A stretch of 64,000 nucleotides of DNA from DATBGS01 sp036557885. Lineage in GTDB: Bacteria > Chloroflexota > Ktedonobacteria > Ktedonobacterales > DATBGS01. Of the stretch, positions 41,654 to 50,630 are shown in pieces. The first letter of the stretch is position 1; each line of letters opens with the position of its first letter. The position numbers and the translations under genes are program-made. Where the stretch lies: NCBI GenBank assembly GCA_036557885.1, contig DATBGS010000024.1:1-64000 (forward strand), read 5' to 3'. The notes beneath the pieces were generated by a model, which was not told where the DNA came from, did not search any database, and was given only the letters and a program-made list of their open reading frames with translations.

Positions 41654-42601
41654 TCAGCTAATCCGAATGCGGGGATCAACGACGCTGTAGAGAATATCTG
41701 TGACGAAATTCATAACCACAACAGCCAGGGCAAGCAGTAAGACGGTGGCCTGCACAATCGGCCAGTCGCGGGTGGAGATGGAATTGACGGAGATAAACCC
41801 AATGCCCGGCACCGCCATTACCGTCTCGACCACAAAAGCGCCCGTCACAATAAACGCCAGCGATGGGCCAATGACAGTGAGCAAGGGAAGCATCGCATTA
41901 CGCAGCGCGTGTATATAGACTACCACACGCTCTTGCAGACCCTTCGAGCGCGCGGTACGCACATAATCCTGGCTGAGCACCTCAAGCATCACCGTTCGAG
42001 TCAGGCGAGCGAAGTACCCCATACCAGCAGCAGCCAGGATAACCACAGGCATGATCTTATATTCCGGTCCACCCTCCCAGCCAGAGGTGGGGAGCGGCGG
42101 GCCGTCCAGATTAAACCTTTGCACAAAGAAGATCATCAAAAGCTGATACAGTGGAATCAAGACAAAGGTTGGCAGCGCAAACATAAAGAGCATGGTCCCC
42201 ATGCTCGTTGTATCAATCCAGGTATTGCGCCGGAGCGCGGCGATGATGCCAACCGGAATGCCAACCAGCAATTGCAGGGCAAATGCCATTAACCCAAGCT
42301 GCACCGAAACAAGCAGCGATGGCGCAATCACATCGGTGACACGCCGACCCAGCGACTCGTAGGAAAGGCCAAAGTCACCACGCAGCGCGTGGGTAATGAA
42401 GTTCCAGTATTGCTGATACCAGGGCAGGTCAAGCCCGAAGGTATGGGCAAGTTTGGCATGCTGCTCAGGAGTGTTGTGCAGGCCAAGCAAAGTAGTGATG
42501 GGATCACCCGGAGCAAAATACCCCATGATGAAGGTGATAAATGTGACCCCCAAAAGCACAAAGATCAGGCCAATAATGCGTTTGATGAAAAACTGGAGCA
42601 T
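41654..42601 (-). CDS. dppB: Peptide ABC transporter permease (DppB/OppB)
   Basis: The other half of the channel. Seen: the family start MLQFFIKRIIGLIFVLLGVTFITF, GDPITTLLG, the long first periplasmic loop, five further helices and the EAA coupling motif DYVRTARSKGLQERVVVYIHA. 315 aa, standard. ATG behind GGAGGAAGG. The frame is open for 41 more codons upstream without a site or family likeness, so it is excluded. It lies between the binding-protein gene and dppC. Confidence 0.92.
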   Translation of the reverse strand: MLQFFIKRIIGLIFVLLGVTFITFIMGYFAPGDPITTLLGLHNTPEQHAKLAHTFGLDLPWYQQYWNFITHALRGDFGLSYESLGRRVTDVIAPSLLVSVQLGLMAFALQLLVGIPVGIIAALRRNTWIDTTSMGTMLFMFALPTFVLIPLYQLLMIFFVQRFNLDGPPLPTSGWEGGPEYKIMPVVILAAAGMGYFARLTRTVMLEVLSQDYVRTARSKGLQERVVVYIHALRNAMLPLLTVIGPSLAFIVTGAFVVETVMAVPGIGFISVNSISTRDWPIVQATVLLLALAVVVMNFVTDILYSVVDPRIRIS

Positions 42602-42735
42602 GGTAGAACCCTTCCTTCCTCCAGAAAGACAAGGGAAACGCTCAGAATGCGACCCGAATAACCAACACGTAAGAGAGGATAGGAACGCTGGAGAGGTGCT
42701 CCCCTCCAGCATCCATCGGCGCAATACTGATCGTT

Positions 42736-42767
42736 GCCAGGCGGGCAGAAGCTCGCCTGGCTCCTAC
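42736..42767. repeat. GC-rich hairpin ending CTCCTACA
   Basis: GCCAGGCG / CGCCTGGC arms around a 10-nt centre, followed by TCCTACA directly before the stop of the binding-protein gene. It resembles the GTAGC-edged family but is degenerate. It lies between dppA and dppB, where it might reduce read-through and so give excess binding protein. Confidence 0.5.
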
Positions 42768-42768
42768 A

Positions 42769-44424
42769 TCAATGCTGCAAAATCTGAACATCCGGCCAGG
42801 AAATGTCAGGGGTCAACCCCTGGGCATCCTGCACAAAGCCACTCACCCACTTCTGGAAAACGTAGATGTTCTTGCCCTGGGAGAAAGGAATCCAGGCAAC
42901 ATTCTGAACAGCCAGTTCCTCAGCCTGGTTGTAGTCCGCGAGGCGCTTCTTCGCATCCAGCGACGCATCAGCCTCAGCAGCCAGGCTATCTACCTGCGAG
43001 TTGCTGAAGTTCATCGTGTTGTTGGCATTGGTCGTCGTGACCAGATCAATCCAGTCCTGCGCGTCGGGGTAGTCAGCGATCCAGCCAAGCAGGTAGAACT
43101 GAATCGGGAAAATCCCAGCAGCGTTTTTGCTGGTGATGTCGCTGATGAGCTGTCCGAAGTCCACCGCATTCAGGTTGATATGGACACCCAGATAGGTCTG
43201 GTAGTCCTGCTGCAACTTCGTGGCAACCTTATCGTTATCCGTCGTCTTCGGATACTCCAGGGTCACGGCTGGCATCGTGCTGACGTCAGGATAGACCGAT
43301 GTCAGCTTGGCTTTCGCATCCTGGGGGTTAAAGGGCAGACCCGTGAATTTCGAATTGAATGATGGGTCGCCATCCGGCACGATGTGATCTGAAGGGAGCA
43401 CTGTTTGCTGGAGAATCTGGTTGGCGATGCTGTTGCGGTCGGTGGCTTCCGCGAATGCCTGGCGCACCGCTACATTATCGAAGGGGGCCACTTTGCTGTT
43501 GGGGGCCACGTAGCCAATGGACAAAGCCGGACCCTCGAAAAACTCGCTGGGGCCAAGATTCTTAGCAATCGTGTAATCAGCAGAGGGCGGCAAATTGTCA
43601 ACATCCGCTTCTTTGGCCTGGAAGCTGTTCCACGCCGTGTTTTGATCAGCCACCATCGGCATGTCCACTTCGGTCAAAGTGGGCTTTTTGCCGTACCAGT
43701 TGGGGTTCTGCACAAAGGTGAGTTTCACCTTGTGCTGCCAATCCTGGAGGATGAAGGGGCCGGTGCCCACAAAGTGTCCATCCCACCAGTTATCGCCAAA
43801 CTGATCTACCACCTTCTTGTCAACCGGGAAGCTCACCGGATAGGTCAGCGCCGCCAGGAACCAGAGGGCAGGCTGCGTAATGTTGATCTTGAGCGTGTTG
43901 TCATCAACAACTACCAGGCCCTCGTCAGCACCAATCATTGTTGGGATGGTGCCAGCAGCACGCTCATTGCCGCCCTTGATGAGGAACAGGTAGTAGGTTG
44001 GCGTGTATGACTTGCCGCTTTGCTTAGGATCAAACGCGCGGTCAATGCTGTAGGCAAAATCCTGAGCAGTCAGCGGGTCGCCGTTGGAGAATTTGAGGTT
44101 GGGGCGGAGGTGAAAGGTGTACGTCAGACCATCAGAGGAGACTTCCCAGTTCTGAGCCAGGTCTGGCACAACCTTGAGCGTCTTGGGATCGAGCGTCACC
44201 AGGCCAGCATCAATGAGATCAAGCGCGTAGGCGGAGTTTACATCCTGGATCAACGCGGGGTCAATGTTGTGCGGGTCTTGCGTCCCAATGTTGGGATAAA
44301 TCAACACCTGGTCTTTGGCAAGCGTGGGGCCACCAGTATTCGCCTTACCACATCCCACGAGAACAAGAGCGACCAGCCCAAGGAAAACAAAAAATTGCGA
44401 GGTGAGAATCTTTTTTTTCCGCAT
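42769..44424 (-). CDS. dppA: Peptide-binding lipoprotein of the ABC importer (DppA/OppA)
   Basis: Captures the substrate outside the membrane and presents it to DppBC. Seen: a lipoprotein signal (KKKILTSQFF ... LVALVLVGC, Cys25), then an SBP_bac_5 domain: YPNIGTQDPHNIDPAL, GLVTLDPKTLKVVPDLAQNWEVS, the signature TYTFHLRPNLKFSNGDPLTAQDFAYS, GTGPFILQDW and YLLGWIADYPDAQDWIDL. 551 aa, standard for peptide binders. The last motif (AWIADYPDP-like) is typical of oligopeptide/dipeptide binders, but nickel or sugar-peptide variants cannot be excluded. ATG after GGAGGGATACAGG; the 69-codon upstream open frame is dropped. Confidence 0.92.
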   Translation of the reverse strand: MRKKKILTSQFFVFLGLVALVLVGCGKANTGGPTLAKDQVLIYPNIGTQDPHNIDPALIQDVNSAYALDLIDAGLVTLDPKTLKVVPDLAQNWEVSSDGLTYTFHLRPNLKFSNGDPLTAQDFAYSIDRAFDPKQSGKSYTPTYYLFLIKGGNERAAGTIPTMIGADEGLVVVDDNTLKINITQPALWFLAALTYPVSFPVDKKVVDQFGDNWWDGHFVGTGPFILQDWQHKVKLTFVQNPNWYGKKPTLTEVDMPMVADQNTAWNSFQAKEADVDNLPPSADYTIAKNLGPSEFFEGPALSIGYVAPNSKVAPFDNVAVRQAFAEATDRNSIANQILQQTVLPSDHIVPDGDPSFNSKFTGLPFNPQDAKAKLTSVYPDVSTMPAVTLEYPKTTDNDKVATKLQQDYQTYLGVHINLNAVDFGQLISDITSKNAAGIFPIQFYLLGWIADYPDAQDWIDLVTTTNANNTMNFSNSQVDSLAAEADASLDAKKRLADYNQAEELAVQNVAWIPFSQGKNIYVFQKWVSGFVQDAQGLTPDISWPDVQILQH

Positions 44425-44750
44425 GTCCTGTATCCCTCCAAAATGTAGTGCTTGGCTCGCGTACTGGCGAGCATGGGGAGTGTTGCATGGCAACAGAGTT
44501 TGCTGAGGATGCAAGGAATGTTTGGCAAGGGTATTCTTCACACCAACAGTCGCGTACCCTTGACTTACTAGCTGCCTCCTTTCTTTGTGAGCGCGAAACA
44601 TCCATGCTTTGGAATCCCCACTATTATCCAAGATGACGCAAGACCCCTTGCAGCGAGAAAAACTGGGGGATGCTCTTAAAGAATACTACGCTCTCTCGTA
44701 ACGGTTACTCACAACCAGCCAGAATTAGAACAAAAGAGCAAGCCAGCGCA
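44425..44750. other. Intergenic region upstream of the peptide importer operon
   Basis: Holds the presumed dppA promoter. A CAAGGGTA / TACCCTTG inverted repeat (about 44526-44562) could form a leader hairpin. No recognised riboswitch or gene, and no clear -35/-10 pair. Confidence 0.4.
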
Positions 44751-45680
44751 TCATGCCTGGCCCACCTGCTGGCGAATAAAGTTCAGCACCACCCGATCAA
44801 TCTTTGGTCCCTCCACCCAGCGGTCCTCCACGTTTTCGCGCATGCTGTAGGTGTTGAGCGCCGCGCGGGTAGTTTCGTCATAGACCCCGGTGATGGCGCC
44901 CGTATAATCTCCGCTTTTTGTCAGCAGCTTTTGCAACTCGCTGGCAATGGCTTCATCAATCGGCAGGATGTCGTTGGGGTCTGTCTTGAAAAGATAGAGC
45001 TTGTGCATTTCCAGAATGCGCGCCAGTTCCTCTATCGGCCTGGGGTGCTCGTCCACACGCAGATCAATAAAGCGATCATTAAAACCGGCATAGCCGCCCT
45101 TTTCGCGCACCACCAGCAGCGCCGCAGATTGCTGGCCCCGGCTATCGCCACCAGCCGCCTGCCCCGCCGCCAGCGCCGCCACCAGCCGGTCCCACAGCCC
45201 ACCCGTCGTCGCCTCAAACGCGCGCGCCATCGCCTGCACTGTTGCCTCGCTCACCAGAATATTGCCCTGGCAGGTATAGTTGGGGCCGGTGATGCCCCCG
45301 CACCAGGCAAAACACTCGCTGCCGGTGTAGGTCGCGGCGCGGCCTTTGGCATCCACAATACCCGCCTGGCGCAGAGCGCGATGCTCATCCGCGCCAGTCA
45401 GCGCAGCCATGACCTCATCCGGCGATTTGCCCTGCGCCAGCAGGTCTAACCCATCGGGGCCATAGGTGGTATTGGCCCAGGATTGCGTGGCAATGGCGCC
45501 AACCCCGGCCCTGGCCCAGGGCACCACCGCGCCCACCGCCAGAAACTTCGACTCCACCGCAACACCAAGATCACCAGTAGCCGGGTCGCAGGCGACAATC
45601 GAAAACGTGGAGACAAACCGCTCAGAACGCGCCGGAACGTGTGGGGACAGAGAAAACGCATGCTGAGGAAGAGATGGCAT
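44751..45680 (-). CDS. DUF1028 family Ntn-hydrolase-like protein with C-terminal peptidoglycan-binding domain, 309 aa
   Basis: Seen: the DUF1028 core (FSTFSIVACDP-like STFSIVACDPATGDLGVAV, KFLAVGAVVPWARAGVGAIATQ, ANTTYGPDGLDLLAQG, NYTCQGNIL, GQQSAALLVVREKGGY, DLRVDEHPRPIEEL), then a domain of about 85 residues (TDPNDILPIDEAIASELQKLL ... GVYDETTRAALNTYSMRENVEDR) like the PG_binding_2 domain that Pfam places only after DUF1028. The fold is Ntn-hydrolase-like, with a Ser or Thr after the short leader as the possible nucleophile, but activity is not shown in the literature I can recall. No signal peptide is clear. ATG after AGGAGAAGTTTGCAATC. It stands alone. Confidence 0.85.
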   Translation of the reverse strand: MPSLPQHAFSLSPHVPARSERFVSTFSIVACDPATGDLGVAVESKFLAVGAVVPWARAGVGAIATQSWANTTYGPDGLDLLAQGKSPDEVMAALTGADEHRALRQAGIVDAKGRAATYTGSECFAWCGGITGPNYTCQGNILVSEATVQAMARAFEATTGGLWDRLVAALAAGQAAGGDSRGQQSAALLVVREKGGYAGFNDRFIDLRVDEHPRPIEELARILEMHKLYLFKTDPNDILPIDEAIASELQKLLTKSGDYTGAITGVYDETTRAALNTYSMRENVEDRWVEGPKIDRVVLNFIRQQVGQA

Positions 45681-45917
45681 GATTGCAAACTTCTCCTAAC
45701 ATGAGTAAGAAGATGGGGTAAATCAAGATACCTTGATCTTGATGAGTAGTATAGCCGGTTCTGCGGAAATTGACCAGTCTTTACTGATGATGAACCCGCG
45801 ACACCTGCAAGCGCTGGTGCTACAAGCTGCCAGCACCAAACGTCTGAAAGTTGCCGGAACAATGGGAGGCGTGTATACTTAGGCACACAAGAGACTGCCT
45901 AGAGGAGTTTGTTCTTC

Positions 45918-46736
45918 ATGCCATCTAAGAAATCATCCAGGGGCAATCCTAAACCCAAAGCCAGACCTGGAGCAGCAGTTAATAAAACAACCGGCTCATC
46001 TGAAGCCGCCACAACCAAACCCAAAACGGTCCCCGCCAGCATCCCGCCGAAAGAACGGCAGCCGACTCAGCAGCAGCTAGAGCGCATGGCACGGGCGCGG
46101 CGCAAGCAGCAACAGCGAAACTTTGGGACGGTTGTGGCTGTTTTGGTGATCGTTGGGTTAATTGGTGGCTTTATCTATTTCATCACCAGACCACCAGCTT
46201 CATCTACAGCCAACAACCCGAAAGCGACGGTCAGCGCGATTCCCACCGCGCCACAAGTGCCCCCACCCGTTACTGGCACGCCTGTGACGCTGCCCGATGG
46301 CCTCCAGTATATTGATATTTCTGTTCCCCAGGAAGGAACCTCTACCCCAGCCACAACCGTCACACCAGGCGCAACCACGACCACAACCGTCACACCCGGC
46401 ACAACCACCACGCCCGCGCCAACAGCCACACCGATTCCCATTGCCAAAAATGGAGATATGGTGCAGGTCTACTATACTGGCTGGCTCCAGGCCAACGATG
46501 TTGAATTTGATAGCTCCTATGACCACTCACCCCTGCAACCACTCCCCGTCACGCTGGGATCAGGCGGCACGATCAAAGGCTTTGAGGAGGGTATCGTTGG
46601 GATGAAAGTTGGCGGCAAGCGCCGCCTGATTATCCCTCCTGCTTTGGGCTATGGGGATCAAGCGCAAGGCCCCATTCCGGCTAACTCAACCCTGATTTTC
46701 GATATTGAACTGGTCAGTGTCCAATCGGGAAGCTAA
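45918..46736 (+). CDS. Membrane-anchored FKBP-type peptidyl-prolyl isomerase, 272 aa
   Basis: Speeds cis-trans proline isomerisation of proteins outside the membrane. Seen: a basic Lys/Pro/Ala-rich cytoplasmic N-terminus (residues 1-65), one membrane helix (FGTVVAVLVIVGLIGGFIYFI), a Pro/Thr-rich linker with TTTTVTPGTTTTPAPTATP, and a C-terminal FKBP domain (about 175-272) with GDMVQVYYTGWL, FDSSYDHSPL, GTIKGFEEGIVGMKVGGKRR and IPPALGYGDQA. The catalytic-pocket residues (Tyr, Phe, Asp, Tyr) are present. ATG after AGAGGAG; a TTG three codons earlier is the alternative. The downstream SDR starts 3 nt after its stop, so it heads or is joined to that operon. Confidence 0.88.
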   Translation: MPSKKSSRGNPKPKARPGAAVNKTTGSSEAATTKPKTVPASIPPKERQPTQQQLERMARARRKQQQRNFGTVVAVLVIVGLIGGFIYFITRPPASSTANNPKATVSAIPTAPQVPPPVTGTPVTLPDGLQYIDISVPQEGTSTPATTVTPGATTTTTVTPGTTTTPAPTATPIPIAKNGDMVQVYYTGWLQANDVEFDSSYDHSPLQPLPVTLGSGGTIKGFEEGIVGMKVGGKRRLIIPPALGYGDQAQGPIPANSTLIFDIELVSVQSGS

Positions 46737-46739
46737 ACC

Positions 46740-47567
46740 ATGACCTATCGCTCCATCTTTCGGGAAGGTCTGTTTGACGGGCAGGTAATGATTGTCACTG
46801 GAGGCGGCACCGGCATTGGCCGCTGCATCGCGCATGAACTGGCAAGCCTGGGCGCAGCCGTCGTGCTCTGTTCGCGCAAGTTCGCCAAACTGGAGCCAAC
46901 CCGCGACGAGATTCTGGCCGCCGGGGGCAAGGCGCTGGCGATGGCCTGCGACATTCGCAACCTGGAACAGATCGAAGCCTTAATCACAACGGTGATGGAG
47001 CAGTATGGCCGGATTGATGGGCTGGTGAACAACGGCGGCGGCCAGTACATCAGCCCGGCGGAGGCCATTCGTCCCAGCGGGTGGCACGCCGTCCTTGAAA
47101 CCAACCTGACGGGCGTTTTTCAGATCACCAAGGCCGTCATGCTCGCTTCGATGCAACAACATGGTGGTGCCATCGTCAATATCCTCATGGATAATTGGGA
47201 TGGCTTCCCCGGCATGGCCCACAGCGCGGCTGCGCGGGCGGGCGTGGAAAATCTGACGAAAACGCTCGCCCTCGAATGGGCGCCGTATCATATCCGCATC
47301 AACAGCGTGGCCCCTGGCGTCATCAAATCCAGCGGCCTCGCCAACTACGACCCGTCCATCCTCACCAACCTGGAAAGCTACATTCCGGCACGACGCCTGG
47401 GCAGCGAGAGCGAAGTAGCCTCCGCCGTGACGTTTTTGCTTTCGCCCGGCGCCAGCTATATCACGGGCGCCACGCTGCGCGTGGATGGCGCCGGGTCGCT
47501 CTGGCGCTCAAACTACGAGATACTAGACCATACCCCCGCGCCGCCCTACAGTGGCTTTGAGGAGTAA
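46740..47567 (+). CDS. Short-chain dehydrogenase/reductase, enoyl- or dienoyl-CoA reductase-like, 275 aa
   Basis: An NAD(P)-binding Rossmann enzyme likely acting on an acyl-CoA. Seen: TGGGTGIG (20-27), CDIRN near 70, NNGGGQYISPAEAI near 97 (NAG-like motif), a Ser/Thr region IVNILMDNWDGFPGMAHSAAARAG, and APGVIKSSG. The usual catalytic Tyr of YxxxK is Glu170 here (ENLTK, Lys174 kept), as in relatives of peroxisomal trans-2-enoyl-CoA reductase and 2,4-dienoyl-CoA reductase. It lies 3 nt after the FKBP gene and 3 nt before the carboxylase beta gene. In the atu cluster of Pseudomonas SDRs (AtuB/AtuG) occupy comparable places, so a role in the same pathway is likely. Confidence 0.82.
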   Translation: MTYRSIFREGLFDGQVMIVTGGGTGIGRCIAHELASLGAAVVLCSRKFAKLEPTRDEILAAGGKALAMACDIRNLEQIEALITTVMEQYGRIDGLVNNGGGQYISPAEAIRPSGWHAVLETNLTGVFQITKAVMLASMQQHGGAIVNILMDNWDGFPGMAHSAAARAGVENLTKTLALEWAPYHIRINSVAPGVIKSSGLANYDPSILTNLESYIPARRLGSESEVASAVTFLLSPGASYITGATLRVDGAGSLWRSNYEILDHTPAPPYSGFEE

Positions 47568-47570
47568 GCA

Positions 47571-49181
47571 GTGAGCGTCATCCGTTCGCAGATTGATACG
47601 CACAGCGCCGAATATCAGGAAAACCACGACGCCTGGCAGCGGCTGGTGGACGAACTGCGCGAGCGGCTGGCAAAGGTGCGCGAGGGCGGCGGAGAGAAAT
47701 ACGTCAAGCGGCACCGCGAGCGCGGCAAGCTGCTGGTGCGCGAGCGGCTAGAACTGCTGCTGGACCCCGGCACACCGTTTCTGGAACTCAGCCCGCTGGC
47801 GGCATGGGGCATGTACAACGACGAATCGCCCGCTGGCTCGCAGGTGACGGGCATTGGCATGGTTAGCGGCGTCGAGTGCATGATCGGCGGCAACGACCCA
47901 ACCGTCAAGGGTGGCACCAGCTACCCTATGACGGTCAAAAAAGGGCTGCGGGCGCAAGCCATTGCGATGGAAAATCGCCTGCCCAGCATCCATCTCGTCG
48001 AGTCGGGCGGCGCCAACCTGATCTATCAGGCGGAAATGTTTGCTGAAGTGGGCGGGCGCACGTTTGCGAACCTGGCGAAAATGTCCGCGATGGGCCTACC
48101 GCAAATCTCGCTGGTCTTTGGCAACTCCACTGCTGGCGGCGCGTATGTGCCTGGCCTTTCCGATTACACCGTGATGATTCGCAAGAAGTCCAAGGTCTTT
48201 CTGGGCGGGCCGCCGCTGGTGAAGATGGCAACCGGCGAAGAGGCCAACGATGAAGAGCTGGGCGGCGCGGAGATGCACACGCGCGTCTCTGGTCTGGGTG
48301 ACTATCTGGCTGAAGACGACGCCGACGCCATTCGCCTGGGCCGCGAGATCGTTTCGCGGCTCAACTGGAAGAAAGCGATCAACGCCAGGCTGGAGCCGCC
48401 CGAAGACCCGCTCTACGACCCAGACGAACTCCTGGGCATTGTGCCCACAGATACGCGCAAGCCTTATAACGTGCGCGAAGTGATTGCCCGGCTGGTGGAT
48501 GGTTCGCGCTTCACCGAGTACAAGCGCGACTACGGCCCAACCCTGGTCGTCGGGCACGCCCACATCAACGGCTTTCCGGTGGGCATTATCGCCAACAACG
48601 GCATCCTCTTCTCCGAATCTGCCAACAAAGCCGCCACGTTTATTCAGCTTTGCAACCAGACACGCACGCCGCTGATCTATCTGCAAAACACCACTGGCTA
48701 TATTGTCGGCACCAGATATGAGCAAGATGGCATCGTCAAGCATGGCTCCAAGATGGTCAATGCTGTTGCCACGTCCACTGTCCCACAGTTCACAGTGATT
48801 ATTGGTGGCTCATTTGGTGCGGGCAACTACGGCATGTGTGGCCGCGCCTATGACCCGCGCCTGCTCTTTACCTGGCCCAACAGCCGCATCTCTGTGATGG
48901 GCGCGGAGCAGGCTGCTGGCGTGTTGACAATTGTGCAGGAAGAAGCCGCCCGCGCCAGAGGCATTGAACCTAACCGCGAGCAGCTTGAGATGCAGCGCAA
49001 GATGGTCATGGCAAGGTTCGAGGAAGAAGCCTCTCCCTACTACGCCACCGCGCGCATCTGGGACGACGGTCTGATTGACCCCCGCGAAACGCGCATGGCG
49101 CTCTCCATCGGCCTTTCGATGTGCTACAACCGCGATTTTGTTTCTGAGGACGCGCCCAGGTATGGTGTCTTTCGGATGTGA
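47571..49181 (+). CDS. Biotin-dependent acyl-CoA carboxylase, beta (carboxyltransferase) subunit
   Basis: Transfers CO2 from carboxybiotin to an acyl-CoA. Seen: an N-terminal crotonase-like carboxyltransferase domain with RHRERGKLLVRERLELLLDPGTPFLELS, GTSYPMTVKKGLRAQAIA, LVESGGANL, NSTAGGAYVPGLSDY and FLGGPPLVKMATGE, and a second half with PTLVVGHAHINGFPVGIIANNGIL, LIYLQNTTGYIVG and SFGAGNYGMCGRAYDPR, LFTWPNSRISVMG. 536 aa. The GGPPLVKMATGE and TTGYIVGTRYE motifs point to the methylcrotonyl-/geranyl-CoA carboxylase branch over propionyl-CoA carboxylase. GTG start after GAGGAGTAAGCA. Its alpha partner is at 53088. Confidence 0.9.
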   Translation: MSVIRSQIDTHSAEYQENHDAWQRLVDELRERLAKVREGGGEKYVKRHRERGKLLVRERLELLLDPGTPFLELSPLAAWGMYNDESPAGSQVTGIGMVSGVECMIGGNDPTVKGGTSYPMTVKKGLRAQAIAMENRLPSIHLVESGGANLIYQAEMFAEVGGRTFANLAKMSAMGLPQISLVFGNSTAGGAYVPGLSDYTVMIRKKSKVFLGGPPLVKMATGEEANDEELGGAEMHTRVSGLGDYLAEDDADAIRLGREIVSRLNWKKAINARLEPPEDPLYDPDELLGIVPTDTRKPYNVREVIARLVDGSRFTEYKRDYGPTLVVGHAHINGFPVGIIANNGILFSESANKAATFIQLCNQTRTPLIYLQNTTGYIVGTRYEQDGIVKHGSKMVNAVATSTVPQFTVIIGGSFGAGNYGMCGRAYDPRLLFTWPNSRISVMGAEQAAGVLTIVQEEAARARGIEPNREQLEMQRKMVMARFEEEASPYYATARIWDDGLIDPRETRMALSIGLSMCYNRDFVSEDAPRYGVFRM

Positions 49182-49261
49182 TTCTATGGTCCTTGTACCA
49201 CCGGCTTCTAGCCGGTGCCCCTTTGGGGGTGAATGCCAGCACACAACAGGAGGGTTCCCGC

Positions 49262-50431
49262 ATGTACTACAGCCCCATGTACTTCACCGAAGAACACGAA
49301 ATGTTCCGTCAGTCGGTTCGCACCTTTATCGAGCGGGAAATCAACCCGCACGTCGAAGAGTGGGAGGAGGCAGGCATCTTTCCGGCCCATGATCTGTTTA
49401 AGAAGATGGGCGACCTGGGCTTCCTGGGCCTGACCTATCCTGAAGAGTATGGCGGCTCCAACCTGGATTACTGGTACACCACCGTCTGGGCCGAGGAACT
49501 GGCGCGCATCCCCTGCGGCGGCGTGCCGATGGGCATCGTGGTGCATACCGACATGTGCACGCCCGCGCTGGCGCAGCATGGCTCGCACGAACTCAAAAAG
49601 CGCTTTCTGGAACCGGCCATTCGCGGCGAGATTGTCGGCGCCATTGGCGTCAGTGAGCCAGATGCAGGCTCAGACGTGGCCTCCATTCGCACCCGCGCCG
49701 AAAAAGACGGCGACGACTACATCATCAACGGCACCAAGCTCTTTATTACCAACGGCACCCAGGCCGACTTTATCTGCCTGCTGACACGCACCAGCAACGA
49801 CCCCGGCTATCGCGGCATGTCGCTGATTATCGTGCCCACCAGCACGCCCGGCTTCAGCGTGGGGCGCAAGCTCAAGAAGCTGGGCAATTTCTCCAGCGAT
49901 ACCGCCGAACTCGTCTTTGACAACGTGCGCGTGCCCCAATGTAACCGCATCGGGCCAGAGGGCATGGGCTTCATTCTCCAGATGCAGCAATTCCAGAAAG
50001 AGCGCCTGATTGCAAACATCATGGCGCACAGCTCCACTGAGCGCGTGGTGCGCGACACCATCGCCTATACCCAGCAGCGCAAAACCTTTGGCCGCCCGCT
50101 CATTGAGAACCAGTGGATTCACTTCCGCCTGGTGGAACTGCTCACCGAGATCGAGGCGCTGCGCCAGTTAAACTACCACGCGGTGCGTATGATGGTTTCC
50201 GGCCAGGATGTGACCCGCGAAGCCTCAATGGGCAAACTGAAAGCTGGCCGCCTCTCGCGTGAAGTCGCGGATACCTGTCTGCAATTTTACGGCGGCATGG
50301 GCTACATGGAAGAGACGCCCATCTCGCGCACCTTCCGTGATAGCCGTCTCATGTCCATTGGTGGCGGCGCCGATGAAATCATGATCGGCATCATCGCCAA
50401 ACTTGAGAACATGATCCCCAAGAAAGCGTAG
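49262..50431 (+). CDS. Acyl-CoA dehydrogenase, 389 aa
   Basis: An FAD enzyme introducing an alpha-beta double bond in an acyl-CoA; in this setting isovaleryl-CoA or citronellyl-CoA is expected. Seen: three-domain fold with FTEEHEMFRQSVRTFIEREI, GLTYPEEYGGSNLDYW, the FAD-binding segment GAIGVSEPDAGSDVASI, INGTKLFITNGTQAD, RKLKKLGNFSSDTAELVFDNVRVP, QQRKTFGRPL and the terminal QFYGGMGYMEETPISRTFRD, whose Glu is the likely base. ATG with ACAGGAGGG ahead; an upstream in-frame start inside a hairpin is rejected. Follows the beta subunit by 80 nt. In Pseudomonas the comparable genes are liuA and atuD. Confidence 0.9.
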   Translation: MYYSPMYFTEEHEMFRQSVRTFIEREINPHVEEWEEAGIFPAHDLFKKMGDLGFLGLTYPEEYGGSNLDYWYTTVWAEELARIPCGGVPMGIVVHTDMCTPALAQHGSHELKKRFLEPAIRGEIVGAIGVSEPDAGSDVASIRTRAEKDGDDYIINGTKLFITNGTQADFICLLTRTSNDPGYRGMSLIIVPTSTPGFSVGRKLKKLGNFSSDTAELVFDNVRVPQCNRIGPEGMGFILQMQQFQKERLIANIMAHSSTERVVRDTIAYTQQRKTFGRPLIENQWIHFRLVELLTEIEALRQLNYHAVRMMVSGQDVTREASMGKLKAGRLSREVADTCLQFYGGMGYMEETPISRTFRDSRLMSIGGGADEIMIGIIAKLENMIPKKA

Positions 50432-50552
50432 TCATTCGGCTGGCGGTTGAAACCGCGCCTATGGGCCGCTGGCGCGGCCACCCCAAGGCAAAGGGGCACG
50501 GCAAAACCCGCCTGCGCGGGTTAAGACGAGCACTGGCGCAAGTGGGGCTGGG

Positions 50553-50612
50553 AGTCCGCGCAGGCGGATTTTGTGGCGGAACGCCTACAGCCGCGATTTT
50601 AATCGCCAGGCT
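50553..50612 (+). repeat. 60-bp dispersed repeat, copy 1
   Basis: Matches the 60-bp copy at 55977 at 55 of 60 positions (both in the same orientation), sharing AGTCCGCGCAGGCGG at the start and GCGATTTTAATCGCCAGGCT at the end. It contains GCGATTTTAATCGC, a small AT-centred palindrome. It lies upstream of the AtuA-like gene, whose ribosome site follows at once. Confidence 0.8.
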
Positions 50613-50630
50613 ACGAAAGGAGGGCGCGCT

